Assembly (NCBI GenBank): GCA_002338655.1
Contig: DDIU01000045.1
Span: forward strand, 285-39,946
From: Flammeovirgaceae bacterium UBA1842
GTDB lineage: Bacteria > Bacteroidota > Bacteroidia > Cytophagales > Cyclobacteriaceae
Length of the DNA: 39,662 nt
Reading direction: 5' to 3'
Below, one piece after another: positions 1-7,568 of this stretch (position 1 is its first letter; each line of letters starts with the position of its first letter). Under the pieces are notes generated by a model. It was not told the origin of the DNA, ran no database searches, and was given only the letters and a program-made list of their open reading frames with translations. Both the position numbers and the translations under genes were made by a program.

Positions 1-1
1 A

Positions 2-100
2 TCCTCTGGTAATTGCGATGAGCGAGGTACGAGTGAAGAAGCAATCCCCAGAAAAGGTGATTGTGCAATGATAGTAGTTGGAAAAAGCTGCGGATGTTAA
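2..100 (+). CDS. C-terminal tail of an unidentified Cys-rich protein (5' end outside window)
   Basis: Reading frame 2 is open from the window edge to a TAA at 98-100 and encodes about 32 residues ending in VVGKSCGC. Four cysteines fall in this short tail, with a CGC end, which suggests disulfides or metal binding, but no family can be named from so little. The strong hairpin terminator starts 5 nt after the stop, which is what the end of a real gene would look like. Against this, the stretch around 20-48 also resembles dispersed palindromic repeats of Bacteroidota, so it could be non-coding. Confidence 0.45.
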   Translation, partial: SSGNCDERGTSEEAIPRKGDCAMIVVGKSCGC

Positions 101-105
101 ACAAA

Positions 106-138
106 AAAACGCTGTAATTCAATGAATTACAGCGTTTT
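106..138. terminator. Bidirectional intrinsic terminator
   Basis: A perfect 15-bp inverted repeat (arms 106-120 and 124-138, loop AAT) has A-rich and T-rich outer ends, so it gives a stem plus U-tract on both strands. It lies just after the partial + gene ending at 100 and just downstream of the minus-strand tRNA-Glu, so it probably ends both transcripts. Confidence 0.85.
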
Positions 139-143
139 ATAAG

Positions 144-215
144 TAGCCCGTAGGGGAATCGAACCCCTGTTACCAGGATGAAAACCTGGCGTCCTAACCC
201 CTAGACGAACGGGCC
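144..215 (-). tRNA. tRNA-Glu (anticodon UUC)
   Basis: The reverse complement folds into a complete 72-nt cloverleaf. The acceptor arms are GGCCCGT and ACGGGCT with a G-U first pair. The anticodon stem is CCAGG/CCTGG around the loop TTTTCAT, giving anticodon TTC. The T-arm is CAGGGGTTCGATTCCCCT. The sequence strongly resembles bacterial tRNA-Glu. CCA is not encoded and would be added by the nucleotidyltransferase. A good promoter lies just upstream (233-262) and the terminator at 106-138 lies downstream, so it looks like a single-gene unit. Confidence 0.97.
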
Positions 216-232
216 GTTTGATTAACGAGATG

Positions 233-262
233 CAAAGATATTACGGTGGATCAATTTTGCAA
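233..262 (-). promoter_or_regulatory. Promoter of tRNA-Glu
   Basis: On the minus strand a -33 TTG (260-262) is followed after 19 nt by TATCTTTG (233-240), a match to the Bacteroidota -7 box TAnnTTTG. The tRNA 5' end is 17 nt further on. Confidence 0.65.
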
Positions 263-318
263 AACCTTACCCAACTATTTTTCATTTATTTACAAATCTT
301 TTTTTGCCACGCTTTTAA

Positions 319-349
319 TTGGTTTTACTTTTTACCTATCGTACTTTTG
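319..349 (+). promoter_or_regulatory. Promoter of gapA
   Basis: TTG at 319-321, a 20-nt spacer and TACTTTTG at 342-349 match the Bacteroidota housekeeping promoter. Transcription would begin near 354, leaving a leader of about 35 nt before the ATG at 389. Confidence 0.65.
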
Positions 350-388
350 CGGTCAAATAGAAAAAACTAACTTTTAACCCACATAGAT

Positions 389-1375
389 ATGACAAAAATT
401 GCAATTAACGGTTTCGGTAGAATTGGACGTTTAGCCTTTAAAGTTCTACTAGAAAAAAGCAATATTGAAGTTGTGGCCATCAATGACCTTACTGACACCA
501 CTACCCTAGCCCACCTCCTAAAATATGATTCTGTTCATGGCCGATTTAATGGCACTGTTGAAGTGACAGCAGATGGATTCAATGTAAACGGTAAGGCTAT
601 AAAGGTAACTGCTGAACGTGATCCAACAAACCTACCTTGGGCAGAACTAAACGTTGATATTGTTTTAGAATCAACAGGATTCTTCGTTGATAAAGCAGGT
701 GCATCCAAACATTTACAGGCAGGAGCTAAAAAAGTAGTTATTTCTGCCCCAGCCAAAGGTGATATACCTACTGTAGTATTGGGTGTAAATGATGAAATCC
801 TTACTGGTAGCGAAACAATAGTTTCCAACGCCTCATGTACAACCAACTGTCTTGCCCCTATTGCAAAAGTACTTAACGATGCTTTTGGTATTGACAAAGG
901 GTTTATCACCACTATCCATGCTTATACTTCAGATCAAAACCTGCAAGATGCCCCTCATAAAGATTTGAGAAGAGCCCGTGCGGCAGCCATAAATATGGTG
1001 CCCACTACAACCGGAGCAGCTAAGGCCGTAGGCTTGGTATTGCCTGAATTAAACGGTAAACTGGATGGAAATTCAGTAAGGGTACCTACACCTACTGGAT
1101 CCCTTACGGATTTGGTGTGCATATTGAAAAAAGAAGTTACAGTTGACCAAATCAATGCAGCCATGAAAGCAGCCTCTGAAGGAGCTATGAAAGGTATTTT
1201 GGAATATACTGCCGATCCAATCGTATCTACGGATATCGTTGGTAATCCTTCATCTTCCATTTATGATTCACTAATGACTTCTGTCAATGGAAATTTAGTA
1301 AAAGTAGTGGCATGGTATGATAACGAGGCAGGATACTCTAATAGAGTAGCGGATTTAATCGCAAAAATAGGCTAA
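389..1375 (+). CDS. gapA: Glyceraldehyde-3-phosphate dehydrogenase, type I
   Basis: Cytosolic glycolytic enzyme that converts glyceraldehyde 3-phosphate, phosphate and NAD+ to 1,3-bisphosphoglycerate and NADH. The 328-residue length is normal. The N-terminal Rossmann motif is NGFGRIGR (residues 7-14). Asp33 in the IND segment is the residue typical of NAD-specific forms. The catalytic site SNASCTTNCLAP carries Cys150, and the general base is His177 in TTIHAYT. The WYDNEAGYS motif near the C-terminus is intact. The ATG start follows a promoter at 319-349. The gene stands alone, with no pgk or other glycolytic gene beside it, and its transcript probably ends in the inverted repeat at 1400-1517. 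Confidence 0.98.
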   Translation: MTKIAINGFGRIGRLAFKVLLEKSNIEVVAINDLTDTTTLAHLLKYDSVHGRFNGTVEVTADGFNVNGKAIKVTAERDPTNLPWAELNVDIVLESTGFFVDKAGASKHLQAGAKKVVISAPAKGDIPTVVLGVNDEILTGSETIVSNASCTTNCLAPIAKVLNDAFGIDKGFITTIHAYTSDQNLQDAPHKDLRRARAAAINMVPTTTGAAKAVGLVLPELNGKLDGNSVRVPTPTGSLTDLVCILKKEVTVDQINAAMKAASEGAMKGILEYTADPIVSTDIVGNPSSSIYDSLMTSVNGNLVKVVAWYDNEAGYSNRVADLIAKIG

Positions 1376-1399
1376 CAACCTATTAATTATATTTCAAAG

Positions 1400-1517
1400 G
1401 CTGTTTTTAAGAACTACCAATGTCATTCTGAACTTGTTTCAGAATCCCAAACAAGTTTTGATGCTTTACTCAGGGGTTCCAAATCAAGTTTGGAACGACA
1501 TAGTTCTTAAAAACAGC
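1400..1517. repeat. Long inverted repeat between convergent genes; two facing repeat units and probable terminator
   Basis: Outer arms 1400-1415 and 1502-1517 are perfect 16-bp complements. Inside them, ATGTCATTCTGAAC on the left and ATGTCGTTCCAAAC read on the opposite strand from the right are imperfect copies of one unit facing each other. The right arm is followed by a T-run, so the structure can terminate gapA. The unit resembles dispersed intergenic palindromes common in Bacteroidota genomes. Confidence 0.75.
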
Positions 1518-1524
1518 TTTTTTA

Positions 1525-2373
1525 TTACACCTTCTCCGCAATACGATTCTTATACCAGACATTAAGAAATACCCCCATCAGCATAACGAACATGCCTACA
1601 TAGGTCATGGCGTTAAACAGCTCACCAAAGAACACAAAACCCAGACCCAGCGCATAAATAATTCCAATATAATTAAGGCTGGCTACTTTCGATAATTCTT
1701 CTGCCTGATAAGCCTTGGTCATAAAATACTGCGCAAACTGTGTCAGCACCCCTATCAGTATTAAAATCATCCACTCCCAACCTATGGGTTGAACCCAATC
1801 AAAATAAGAAATTACACCTGTGATCGGCAATGTGACCAAAGGAAAATAAAAAACGACCACCAAAGGATGTTCCGTCAGTTTTACCTTTCTAATAAAATTG
1901 TATGACAACCCTGAAAATAAAGCAGAGGTAATCCCTAAGCCAAAAAGTAGTGGTGTAACTCTTGGATCAAATCCTTTGATCATAATCACACCTGCAAATG
2001 CCAATAAAAAGAAGATCCATTGCAAGGGCTTTACTTTTTCCTTAACAATATATATGCCCATTATGGCTGTAAAAATGGGTGATAAAAACTGAATGGTAAC
2101 CGCACTGGCCAAGGGCATAGCCTGAAGGGTAGTAAAATATAAGATTAGGGCGATGGCCCCACTCATTCCCCTGAGAATCAAATATTTTTTTCTATTGCCC
2201 CAGATATTTACACCTTGTGCCTTTAGAAATAAATAGCTTAAAACCAGTGAGATCACGGACCGAAAGAATACGATCTCTACGGCTGGAATATTGGGAATCA
2301 TTTTTACAAAAACGTTCATCAACGAAAAGAAGAACGTTGACAGAAGCATATATTGAATCCCTTTTGTAAACAT
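1525..2373 (-). CDS. EamA/DMT-family transporter
   Basis: Predicted inner-membrane permease of the drug/metabolite transporter superfamily. The 282 residues form about ten hydrophobic helices arranged as two EamA halves (roughly residues 5-140 and 150-278), the usual architecture. Typical markers are the glutamate-bearing first half (PAVEIVFFRS, about 30-39) and the PLASAVTIQFLSPIFTAI segment (about 106-123). The substrate cannot be predicted; relatives export amino acids, nucleosides or cofactors. The gene is monocistronic, convergent with gapA and divergent from the Lgt-like gene, with only about 77 nt between the two start codons. Confidence 0.9.
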   Translation of the reverse strand: MFTKGIQYMLLSTFFFSLMNVFVKMIPNIPAVEIVFFRSVISLVLSYLFLKAQGVNIWGNRKKYLILRGMSGAIALILYFTTLQAMPLASAVTIQFLSPIFTAIMGIYIVKEKVKPLQWIFFLLAFAGVIMIKGFDPRVTPLLFGLGITSALFSGLSYNFIRKVKLTEHPLVVVFYFPLVTLPITGVISYFDWVQPIGWEWMILILIGVLTQFAQYFMTKAYQAEELSKVASLNYIGIIYALGLGFVFFGELFNAMTYVGMFVMLMGVFLNVWYKNRIAEKV

Positions 2374-2450
2374 TCGGCAAATAAACTTTATTTTGGTGCA
2401 AAGGAATCATATTGCAAGAGATATTTCAATAATCAAAAACCTGAAGCCTT

Positions 2451-3227
2451 ATGCACCCAGTACTTTTTAAAGTAGGAGATATTTATACTGTTTATTCCTA
2501 TGGTTTTTTTATTGTCATTGGGGCCATTTTAGGGGTGGCTTATCTCGCTTGGCAAGGCAAAAAGCAATTCAAGCTCACTTTTGATCAAGTCAACACCCTG
2601 TTTTTAATGCTACTTTTAGCAGGCTTAATTGGTGGAAAGCTCTTTTTGTTTTTTGAGAACCCCAGTTACTATTCCAAAAACTTCTCTGCCCTACTGACCG
2701 GCAGAGGTTTTGTTTTCTATGGGTCACTACTTTTTTGTATCCCTACCATGCTCTATTTCTTTAAGAAGCATAAGTTACCCACTATGCCAATGTTGGATAT
2801 TATGGCAGTCACTACCTGTATCGTTCATTTCTTTGGGAGAATAGGGTGCTTTATGGCGGGGTGTTGCCACGGAATAGAATGGCACGGCCCCTTGGCGGTG
2901 ATATTCACGGACAAAGAATGCTTCGCTCCTTTAAATACACCACTACACCCCACTCAATTATATAGTGCATCGGTGATCCTATTTATCATGATTTTGTTAT
3001 TGATTCTGAAAAAGCATCAAAAATTTGATGGCCAGCTATTCTTGACTTACTTGATGCTTTATGCCATTGGGCGTTCTATTTTAGAAGTTTTTAGAGGTGA
3101 TTTAAGCCGCGGTTTTGTTATCGATGGTTATTTATCCAACTCCCAGTTTATATCGTTAATCATCCTAATTATCACGGGTTACCTATATGTAAAGTATTGG
3201 CGGAGAGGAAAAAGGACTATTGAATAA
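2451..3227 (+). CDS. lgt: Prolipoprotein diacylglyceryl transferase family protein, divergent
   Basis: Inner-membrane protein of the Lgt family, whose classical members move diacylglyceryl from phosphatidylglycerol to the lipobox cysteine of prolipoproteins. The 258 residues carry about seven membrane helices. Family landmarks are GRIGCFMAGCCHG (129-141), HPTQLY (166-171) and AIGRSILEVFRGD (204-216), with Arg130 at the place of E. coli Arg143. The essential E. coli His103 appears as Tyr90 (FVFYGSLL), and Asn146 of the GRIGNF signature appears as Cys133, with a CC pair at 138-139. It may therefore be a second, specialised paralogue or act on another substrate. The next gene begins 24 nt downstream, suggesting an operon. 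Confidence 0.82.
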   Translation: MHPVLFKVGDIYTVYSYGFFIVIGAILGVAYLAWQGKKQFKLTFDQVNTLFLMLLLAGLIGGKLFLFFENPSYYSKNFSALLTGRGFVFYGSLLFCIPTMLYFFKKHKLPTMPMLDIMAVTTCIVHFFGRIGCFMAGCCHGIEWHGPLAVIFTDKECFAPLNTPLHPTQLYSASVILFIMILLLILKKHQKFDGQLFLTYLMLYAIGRSILEVFRGDLSRGFVIDGYLSNSQFISLIILIITGYLYVKYWRRGKRTIE

Positions 3228-3251
3228 AATTTCTATTTCGTAAATTGTACC

Positions 3252-4475
3252 ATGTTTGATTATTATCAAATATTGGGAATAACTAAAAATGCTGACCAGC
3301 ATACCATTAAAGTTGCCTATAAGAAACTGGCATTTGAATATCATCCTGACAGGAATGCGGGAGATAAAAATGCGGAAGAGCAATTCAAAAAAATCAATGA
3401 AGCCTACCAAACCTTAAGCGATGCTGCAAAAAGAAAACATTATGACTTTTTGCTTAACTACTCCTACCAAACCACCCAAGTATATACCAGGCCTACGCCT
3501 CCAACTAGGCCAAACACCAATAAAACGGTTTATAACCGATATGGCAAGTATGACTGGCGCAATGCCCCACGTTATAAAACTGCCCCTGTTTATAAAATAG
3601 ATAATAACTACTTCCGTAACCAGGTAATAGCCCTTGTAGCCATGTTAATCCTGAGCTCCATTGCCATTGGCATCGCTAAACTCAATGCTTATTTCAATGA
3701 ACAAGAAGCACTGCGAATTGAACAGCAAAACAATGAACTTCTTGCCAAAGCCCAATCACTTTATGATCAAAAGCACTATAGACAATCACTGGAAATGGTA
3801 GTGAACCTTGTAAATGAATATCCCATAGAGCACAGGTTTTATCAAAAGCAGGATCAGATGCTAAACGAGTTAAATGCTTTGGCGATCAGCCAATTTGAGC
3901 AAAAAGCTTATGCATCTGCTGTTCAAAAACTGGAGGTATTAAAGGACTTTCAAAGGCCTATGCGACTAAATACATGGCGGCTCATGGCAGAGTGTTATAT
4001 GCAACTGAAAGAGTACAGAAGAGCAGTTCATGCTTTTGACTATATCCTAATTAGAGAATCCAGTAATATCGATCTAATGCTGAAAATAGCTGGGATATAT
4101 CAGTATAATATTAAAGACTATGACAAAGCGATTGACTATTATAATGAAGCTAGGCATACATTTAAAAAATATCAAAGTGCTGTCTATGGTGACGCATTTG
4201 AATTTGTTATAAAACCCAATGAAGTACCTGAGCCTTATTTTAAAATGTTTACGGTTAGGGCCAACTTATTATTTGATAAAGGGGAATATGAAGAAGTCGT
4301 TAAGGATTGTAATTGGGCGATATTCTTAAGGCCCCAGCGTGCGGAAATGTATTATTTACGTGCTCAGGCTTTATTTAAGCTAAATAATTTTAATCGGGCC
4401 TGTAATGATATAAAAAGGGCATTGGAACGGGGTTTGAATAGAGGTTTGATAAATATTAATATTAAATGCGACTAA
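3252..4475 (+). CDS. Membrane-anchored J-domain protein with TPR repeats
   Basis: Probable Hsp70 co-chaperone of 407 residues. Residues 2-65 form a J domain with the catalytic HPD at 31-33. A Tyr/Pro/Thr-rich linker follows (about 70-115), then one transmembrane helix (about 124-144). The C-terminal two thirds is helical with TPR-like units; the clearest run from about 225 to 300 (AECYMQLKEYRRAVHAF) and from about 335 to 395 (LRPQRAEMYYLRAQALFKL). This suggests recruitment of DnaK to a membrane-associated client, with the TPRs binding the client. It lies between the lgt-like gene and a TerB-like gene on the same strand. The partner is inferred, not visible. Confidence 0.85.
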   Translation: MFDYYQILGITKNADQHTIKVAYKKLAFEYHPDRNAGDKNAEEQFKKINEAYQTLSDAAKRKHYDFLLNYSYQTTQVYTRPTPPTRPNTNKTVYNRYGKYDWRNAPRYKTAPVYKIDNNYFRNQVIALVAMLILSSIAIGIAKLNAYFNEQEALRIEQQNNELLAKAQSLYDQKHYRQSLEMVVNLVNEYPIEHRFYQKQDQMLNELNALAISQFEQKAYASAVQKLEVLKDFQRPMRLNTWRLMAECYMQLKEYRRAVHAFDYILIRESSNIDLMLKIAGIYQYNIKDYDKAIDYYNEARHTFKKYQSAVYGDAFEFVIKPNEVPEPYFKMFTVRANLLFDKGEYEEVVKDCNWAIFLRPQRAEMYYLRAQALFKLNNFNRACNDIKRALERGLNRGLININIKCD

Positions 4476-4529
4476 TTTTAATTAAATTTTGTTATTTCAG
4501 TTCTGGCTATGGGCATAACATTTTAAAAT

Positions 4530-4961
4530 ATGGATTTAGATAAAAAAGAATTGGCATCGATAAAAAGTAGTTTTTTTAATATTCTAGCCTTGTTTTTAAA
4601 ACAAAAACAAATCGAAAGTAAATATGTAGTTTGTTTAATGAAATGGAGTGCTCAATTAAATCTGTCTCAGGACGATCTACATAAAATTGCTGGAGAATTC
4701 AATAATCTGGCCTTCCAATCACCTGAGGGGAAATTGGAGCGAATGGAAGCCATTTATCATCTTGTTCATATGATTTATCTCGATAACATTGTAGAGGATA
4801 TTGAACTGGAGGTGGCCACTATATATGCCAAAGAATTGGGATTTAAGCCTTCCATTGTAGGGGAACTGTTCAAAGCAATAGCCACCGCGCCATTTGATGG
4901 GAAAATGGCTTCTGTCCGTTCCAGTGTTAAGGACTTTATGGAGCTTTACGAGGTGGATTAA
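4530..4961 (+). CDS. TerB-like helical protein
   Basis: A 143-residue, wholly helical, soluble protein. The central segment (about 74-112, YHLVHMIYLDNIVEDIELEV) has the acidic pattern of the TerB fold, in which acidic residues on paired helices can bind metal. Similarity is weak, so the family call is tentative. It follows the J-domain gene by 54 nt. In the co-chaperone DjlA, a membrane anchor, a TerB domain and a J domain are joined in one protein; here the same parts are spread over two neighbouring genes. Its stop codon overlaps that of the convergent PspC gene by 4 bp. Confidence 0.6.
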   Translation: MDLDKKELASIKSSFFNILALFLKQKQIESKYVVCLMKWSAQLNLSQDDLHKIAGEFNNLAFQSPEGKLERMEAIYHLVHMIYLDNIVEDIELEVATIYAKELGFKPSIVGELFKAIATAPFDGKMASVRSSVKDFMELYEVD

Positions 4962-5149
4962 TCTGAGGGCATTACCACCCAGAGAACAATATAAACCAAT
5001 GTGCCAGGAAACCCAGCACTTAAGATAGAAAGCAGCACATAAACCAGCCTTACCCTACCGGCATCCCAACCAAAATATTTTGCCAATCCGGAACATACCC
5101 CCGCTATGACTGCGTTACTTTTTGATCTTTTCAATTTGTTATCTGACAT
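4958..5149 (-). CDS. PspC-domain membrane protein
   Basis: A 63-residue single-domain protein matching the PspC family: a basic N-terminus (KLKRSKSNAVIAG), the VCSGLAKYFGWDAGRVRLVYV core (about 18-38) and a hydrophobic helix (about 38-60) ending in WVVMPSD. PspC domains sit in the inner membrane and in enterobacteria sense or relay envelope stress. No pspA or pspB is nearby, and stand-alone PspC proteins are common in Bacteroidota. Its position opposite the chaperone-like genes is compatible with a stress role, but that is inference. Confidence 0.9.
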   Translation of the reverse strand: MSDNKLKRSKSNAVIAGVCSGLAKYFGWDAGRVRLVYVLLSILSAGFPGTLVYIVLWVVMPSD

Positions 5150-5486
5150 ATATACTTTGAGTTTTCAATTGTTAATATAGTTGATTGTCAGTTAAATAGA
5201 AAATAAGTGAGTTTTTAATGACCCTACTTCTCACCTTTATTGGAAGTAATATGTAAGGATTACGATAAAAATTCACAATTTTTGCGAACCGTAAAAGATA
5301 GTCAATGGATACAACAGTGCTAATGACATCTAAAACATTATAATATCAAAGTAATTATTTGATTATCAATGTTTTGCGAGATTACGTAAGCAAGGATATT
5401 TAATTTATAACATGTAAGTGTTGGCGTAAATTAGGTTTGTGGTCAAAATTCATAAGTCCGAACTTGCAATTCTAAATTGTCAAGGA
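5150..5486. other. Intergenic region with the upstream sequences of two divergent genes
   Basis: This 337-bp, very AT-rich stretch separates the divergent PspC and OmpA-like genes. No open frame longer than about 17 codons and no RNA gene was seen. A TAGGTTTG at 5432-5439 matches the -7 consensus, though no good TTG lies at the right distance. It would give a leader of about 40 nt for the OmpA-like gene. Confidence 0.5.
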
Positions 5487-6308
5487 ATGCGCTTTAAGAT
5501 ATTATCCTCATTAATTTTTACTTTTATCCTCATTTTTTTCGCAAGTATGTCCACTCATGCACAGCGAAAAGGTAAAAGCGCACACAACAAAAATAATAGG
5601 AGTTATTATAAAAAGAAGTATGCCAAATCTACAAAAAGAGCTAGTGCACAATGCTTCCAACTATATAAAAACAAAAATCAAAAACGTAATAGAAAAGTGG
5701 CCGTAGCCTCCAATAAAGGTAAACGAAATAAGCAATTACCATTAGCAGAAGTAGATATTAACGAAAAGCCAATACCGGCCAGTAAACCAGCACCAAAACC
5801 TACCGCTGTGGCAACAAAAGTACCTGAAACAAAGCCCACATCAAGAACTAAGGTCTTAAGCATGACCCATCAATCACAAGATGATGTACTTAAGAAAAAT
5901 GATTTACCAGTACCTTCAACGCAGAAGCACAAAGAAATAAGAGACGGCATTGAAAATCACCTAAAAAACTTTGCTAATGAAAAGCCGATCAAGCTTGAAC
6001 CTTTATATTTTGTGACGGGACAAGATGAATTTGCTTTTGTGGATATGGATCCCTTTTTGATAGCGGCTGAGTACGCCATGCATGGCAAAATGATTCTAAT
6101 TGAAGGCTATACCGATCCTGTAGGTGATTTCAAAAAAAATGTTGCCCTCTCAATAAAAAGGGTTGAAAAAATCAGGCAGCTAATGCTTGACATGGGCGTT
6201 CCTGATGAAAACATTTCTATTGTAGGCTATGGAGAAGAACTATCAAACAAATCCGCTGATACCGCACAATACCAAAATGATAGAAGAGTGGATTTTACTG
6301 TATTCTAA
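5487..6308 (+). CDS. OmpA-family (peptidoglycan-binding) envelope protein
   Basis: Secreted 273-residue protein. A signal peptide (residues 1-25, MRFKILSSLIFTFILIFFAS, cleavage after THA) leads into a long basic linker rich in Lys, Asn, Pro and Thr (about 26-150). A C-terminal OmpA-like domain follows (about 170-273), with EGYTDP in place of the usual GHTD and RRVDF at the end. Such domains anchor outer-membrane proteins non-covalently to peptidoglycan. The basic linker may hold surface polyanions. A GTG at 5439 would add 16 residues ahead of the signal peptide, but it overlaps a probable -7 box, so the ATG at 5487 is preferred. Confidence 0.82.
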   Translation: MRFKILSSLIFTFILIFFASMSTHAQRKGKSAHNKNNRSYYKKKYAKSTKRASAQCFQLYKNKNQKRNRKVAVASNKGKRNKQLPLAEVDINEKPIPASKPAPKPTAVATKVPETKPTSRTKVLSMTHQSQDDVLKKNDLPVPSTQKHKEIRDGIENHLKNFANEKPIKLEPLYFVTGQDEFAFVDMDPFLIAAEYAMHGKMILIEGYTDPVGDFKKNVALSIKRVEKIRQLMLDMGVPDENISIVGYGEELSNKSADTAQYQNDRRVDFTVF

Positions 6309-6335
6309 TTGCAGGTATTAGCGTAGTTTTGTGAC

Positions 6336-7523
6336 ATGAACTACAGTCATCAGACTTTTCTGAAGAATATTGCACAAACAACCGAATCCCCCTTTTTACT
6401 GGACATAGAACGAGCAGAGGGTCTGTATCTCTACAGTCCAGATGGCAAGAGATATATGGATTTAATCTCTGGCGTAGGCGTCAGTAATATTGGACATCGT
6501 CACCCCTATGTAATAAAGGCCATAAAATCCCAGTTGGACAAGCACCTACATGTAATGGTGTATGGTGAATTTGTGCAGTCAAGTACGAATACCTTAGCTA
6601 CTACACTGACAGATTTATTACCAGAACAACTGAATTGCTGTTACTTTACAAACAGCGGAACAGAGGCCAATGAAGGTGCCTTAAAATTGGCAAAACGGTA
6701 TACCGGAAGATCGGAGATTATTTCCTTTAAAGGAGCCTACCATGGCAGTACACATGGCTCATTAAGTATATCCGGAAATGAAACCAAAAAGTCTGCGTTC
6801 AGGCCCTTGCTACCTGATATTTCATTCATTGAATTTAACAACACAGAAGATTTAGATAATATAACGTCCAAAACAGCCTGCGTAATTATAGAACCTATTC
6901 AAGGGGATGCAGGGGTACGTATAGCATCCCATCCTTTTATGGAAGCCTTAAGGGCCAAATGCAATGAGACAGGTACGCTTCTAATCTTTGATGAAATTCA
7001 ATCTGGAATTGGTAGAACAGGCAAAATGTTTGCCTTTGAACATTACAATGTGATTCCGGATATTCTAACCTCCGCCAAAGCACTTGGTGGTGGATTGCCG
7101 ATTGGGGTATTTATCTCCTCTTATGAGATCATGCACACACTTACTAATAATCCTATGCTCGGCCACATTACTACTTTTGGTGGCAACCCGGTTTGTTGTG
7201 CTGCAGCCCAAGCTACACTAGAGGTGATAGAAGATGAAAAACTGTTGGAATCAGTGGAAAGTAAAGGTGCGCTTTTTGAACAACTCATTGCTCATGACAG
7301 AATAAAAGAAATCAGACGGATAGGGCTTATGTTCGCCATTGAATTTGAATCCACCGAAGAAGTAGCAAAAATAGTAAATTACTGTCTTGATCAAGGTGTA
7401 ATTTGTTTTTGGTTCTTATCGTGCCCCAATAGTTTTAGGATAGCACCACCTCTAAATATTAAAACATCTGAAATAAGGGAAGCCTGCCGAATTATCATGG
7501 AGGCCATCGAACAAATTCAATAA
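6336..7523 (+). CDS. Class-III PLP-dependent aminotransferase (acetylornithine/ornithine type)
   Basis: Cytosolic 395-residue fold-type I aminotransferase. Motifs in order are FTNSGTEANEGALKLAK (104-120) for phosphate binding, GAYHGSTHGS (133-142) at the cofactor ring, IIEPIQGDAG (184-193), LIFDEIQSGIGRTG (216-229) with Asp219 pairing the pyridine nitrogen, and SAKALGGGLPIG (246-257) with Lys248 forming the Schiff base. This matches ArgD and ornithine aminotransferases, which act on omega-amino groups with 2-oxoglutarate as partner. No arginine or lysine pathway genes are adjacent, so the exact substrate is open. A TAGTTTTG box at 6324-6331 ends only 4 nt before the ATG, so the transcript may be nearly leaderless. 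Confidence 0.9.
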   Translation: MNYSHQTFLKNIAQTTESPFLLDIERAEGLYLYSPDGKRYMDLISGVGVSNIGHRHPYVIKAIKSQLDKHLHVMVYGEFVQSSTNTLATTLTDLLPEQLNCCYFTNSGTEANEGALKLAKRYTGRSEIISFKGAYHGSTHGSLSISGNETKKSAFRPLLPDISFIEFNNTEDLDNITSKTACVIIEPIQGDAGVRIASHPFMEALRAKCNETGTLLIFDEIQSGIGRTGKMFAFEHYNVIPDILTSAKALGGGLPIGVFISSYEIMHTLTNNPMLGHITTFGGNPVCCAAAQATLEVIEDEKLLESVESKGALFEQLIAHDRIKEIRRIGLMFAIEFESTEEVAKIVNYCLDQGVICFWFLSCPNSFRIAPPLNIKTSEIREACRIIMEAIEQIQ

Positions 7524-7568
7524 GAATAGACCAACCTTTTCATAGATTTTATGTAACTAGTAGATGAT

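Noticed and set aside
535..1260. Two open frames antisense to gapA (125 and 101 residues)
   Set aside because: They lie wholly inside a strongly conserved gene, have no family features and arise from its codon pattern.
5439..5486. Longer OmpA-like protein starting at GTG 5439
   Set aside because: It would put 16 residues before a typical signal peptide and overlap a probable -7 promoter box; the ATG at 5487 is better.
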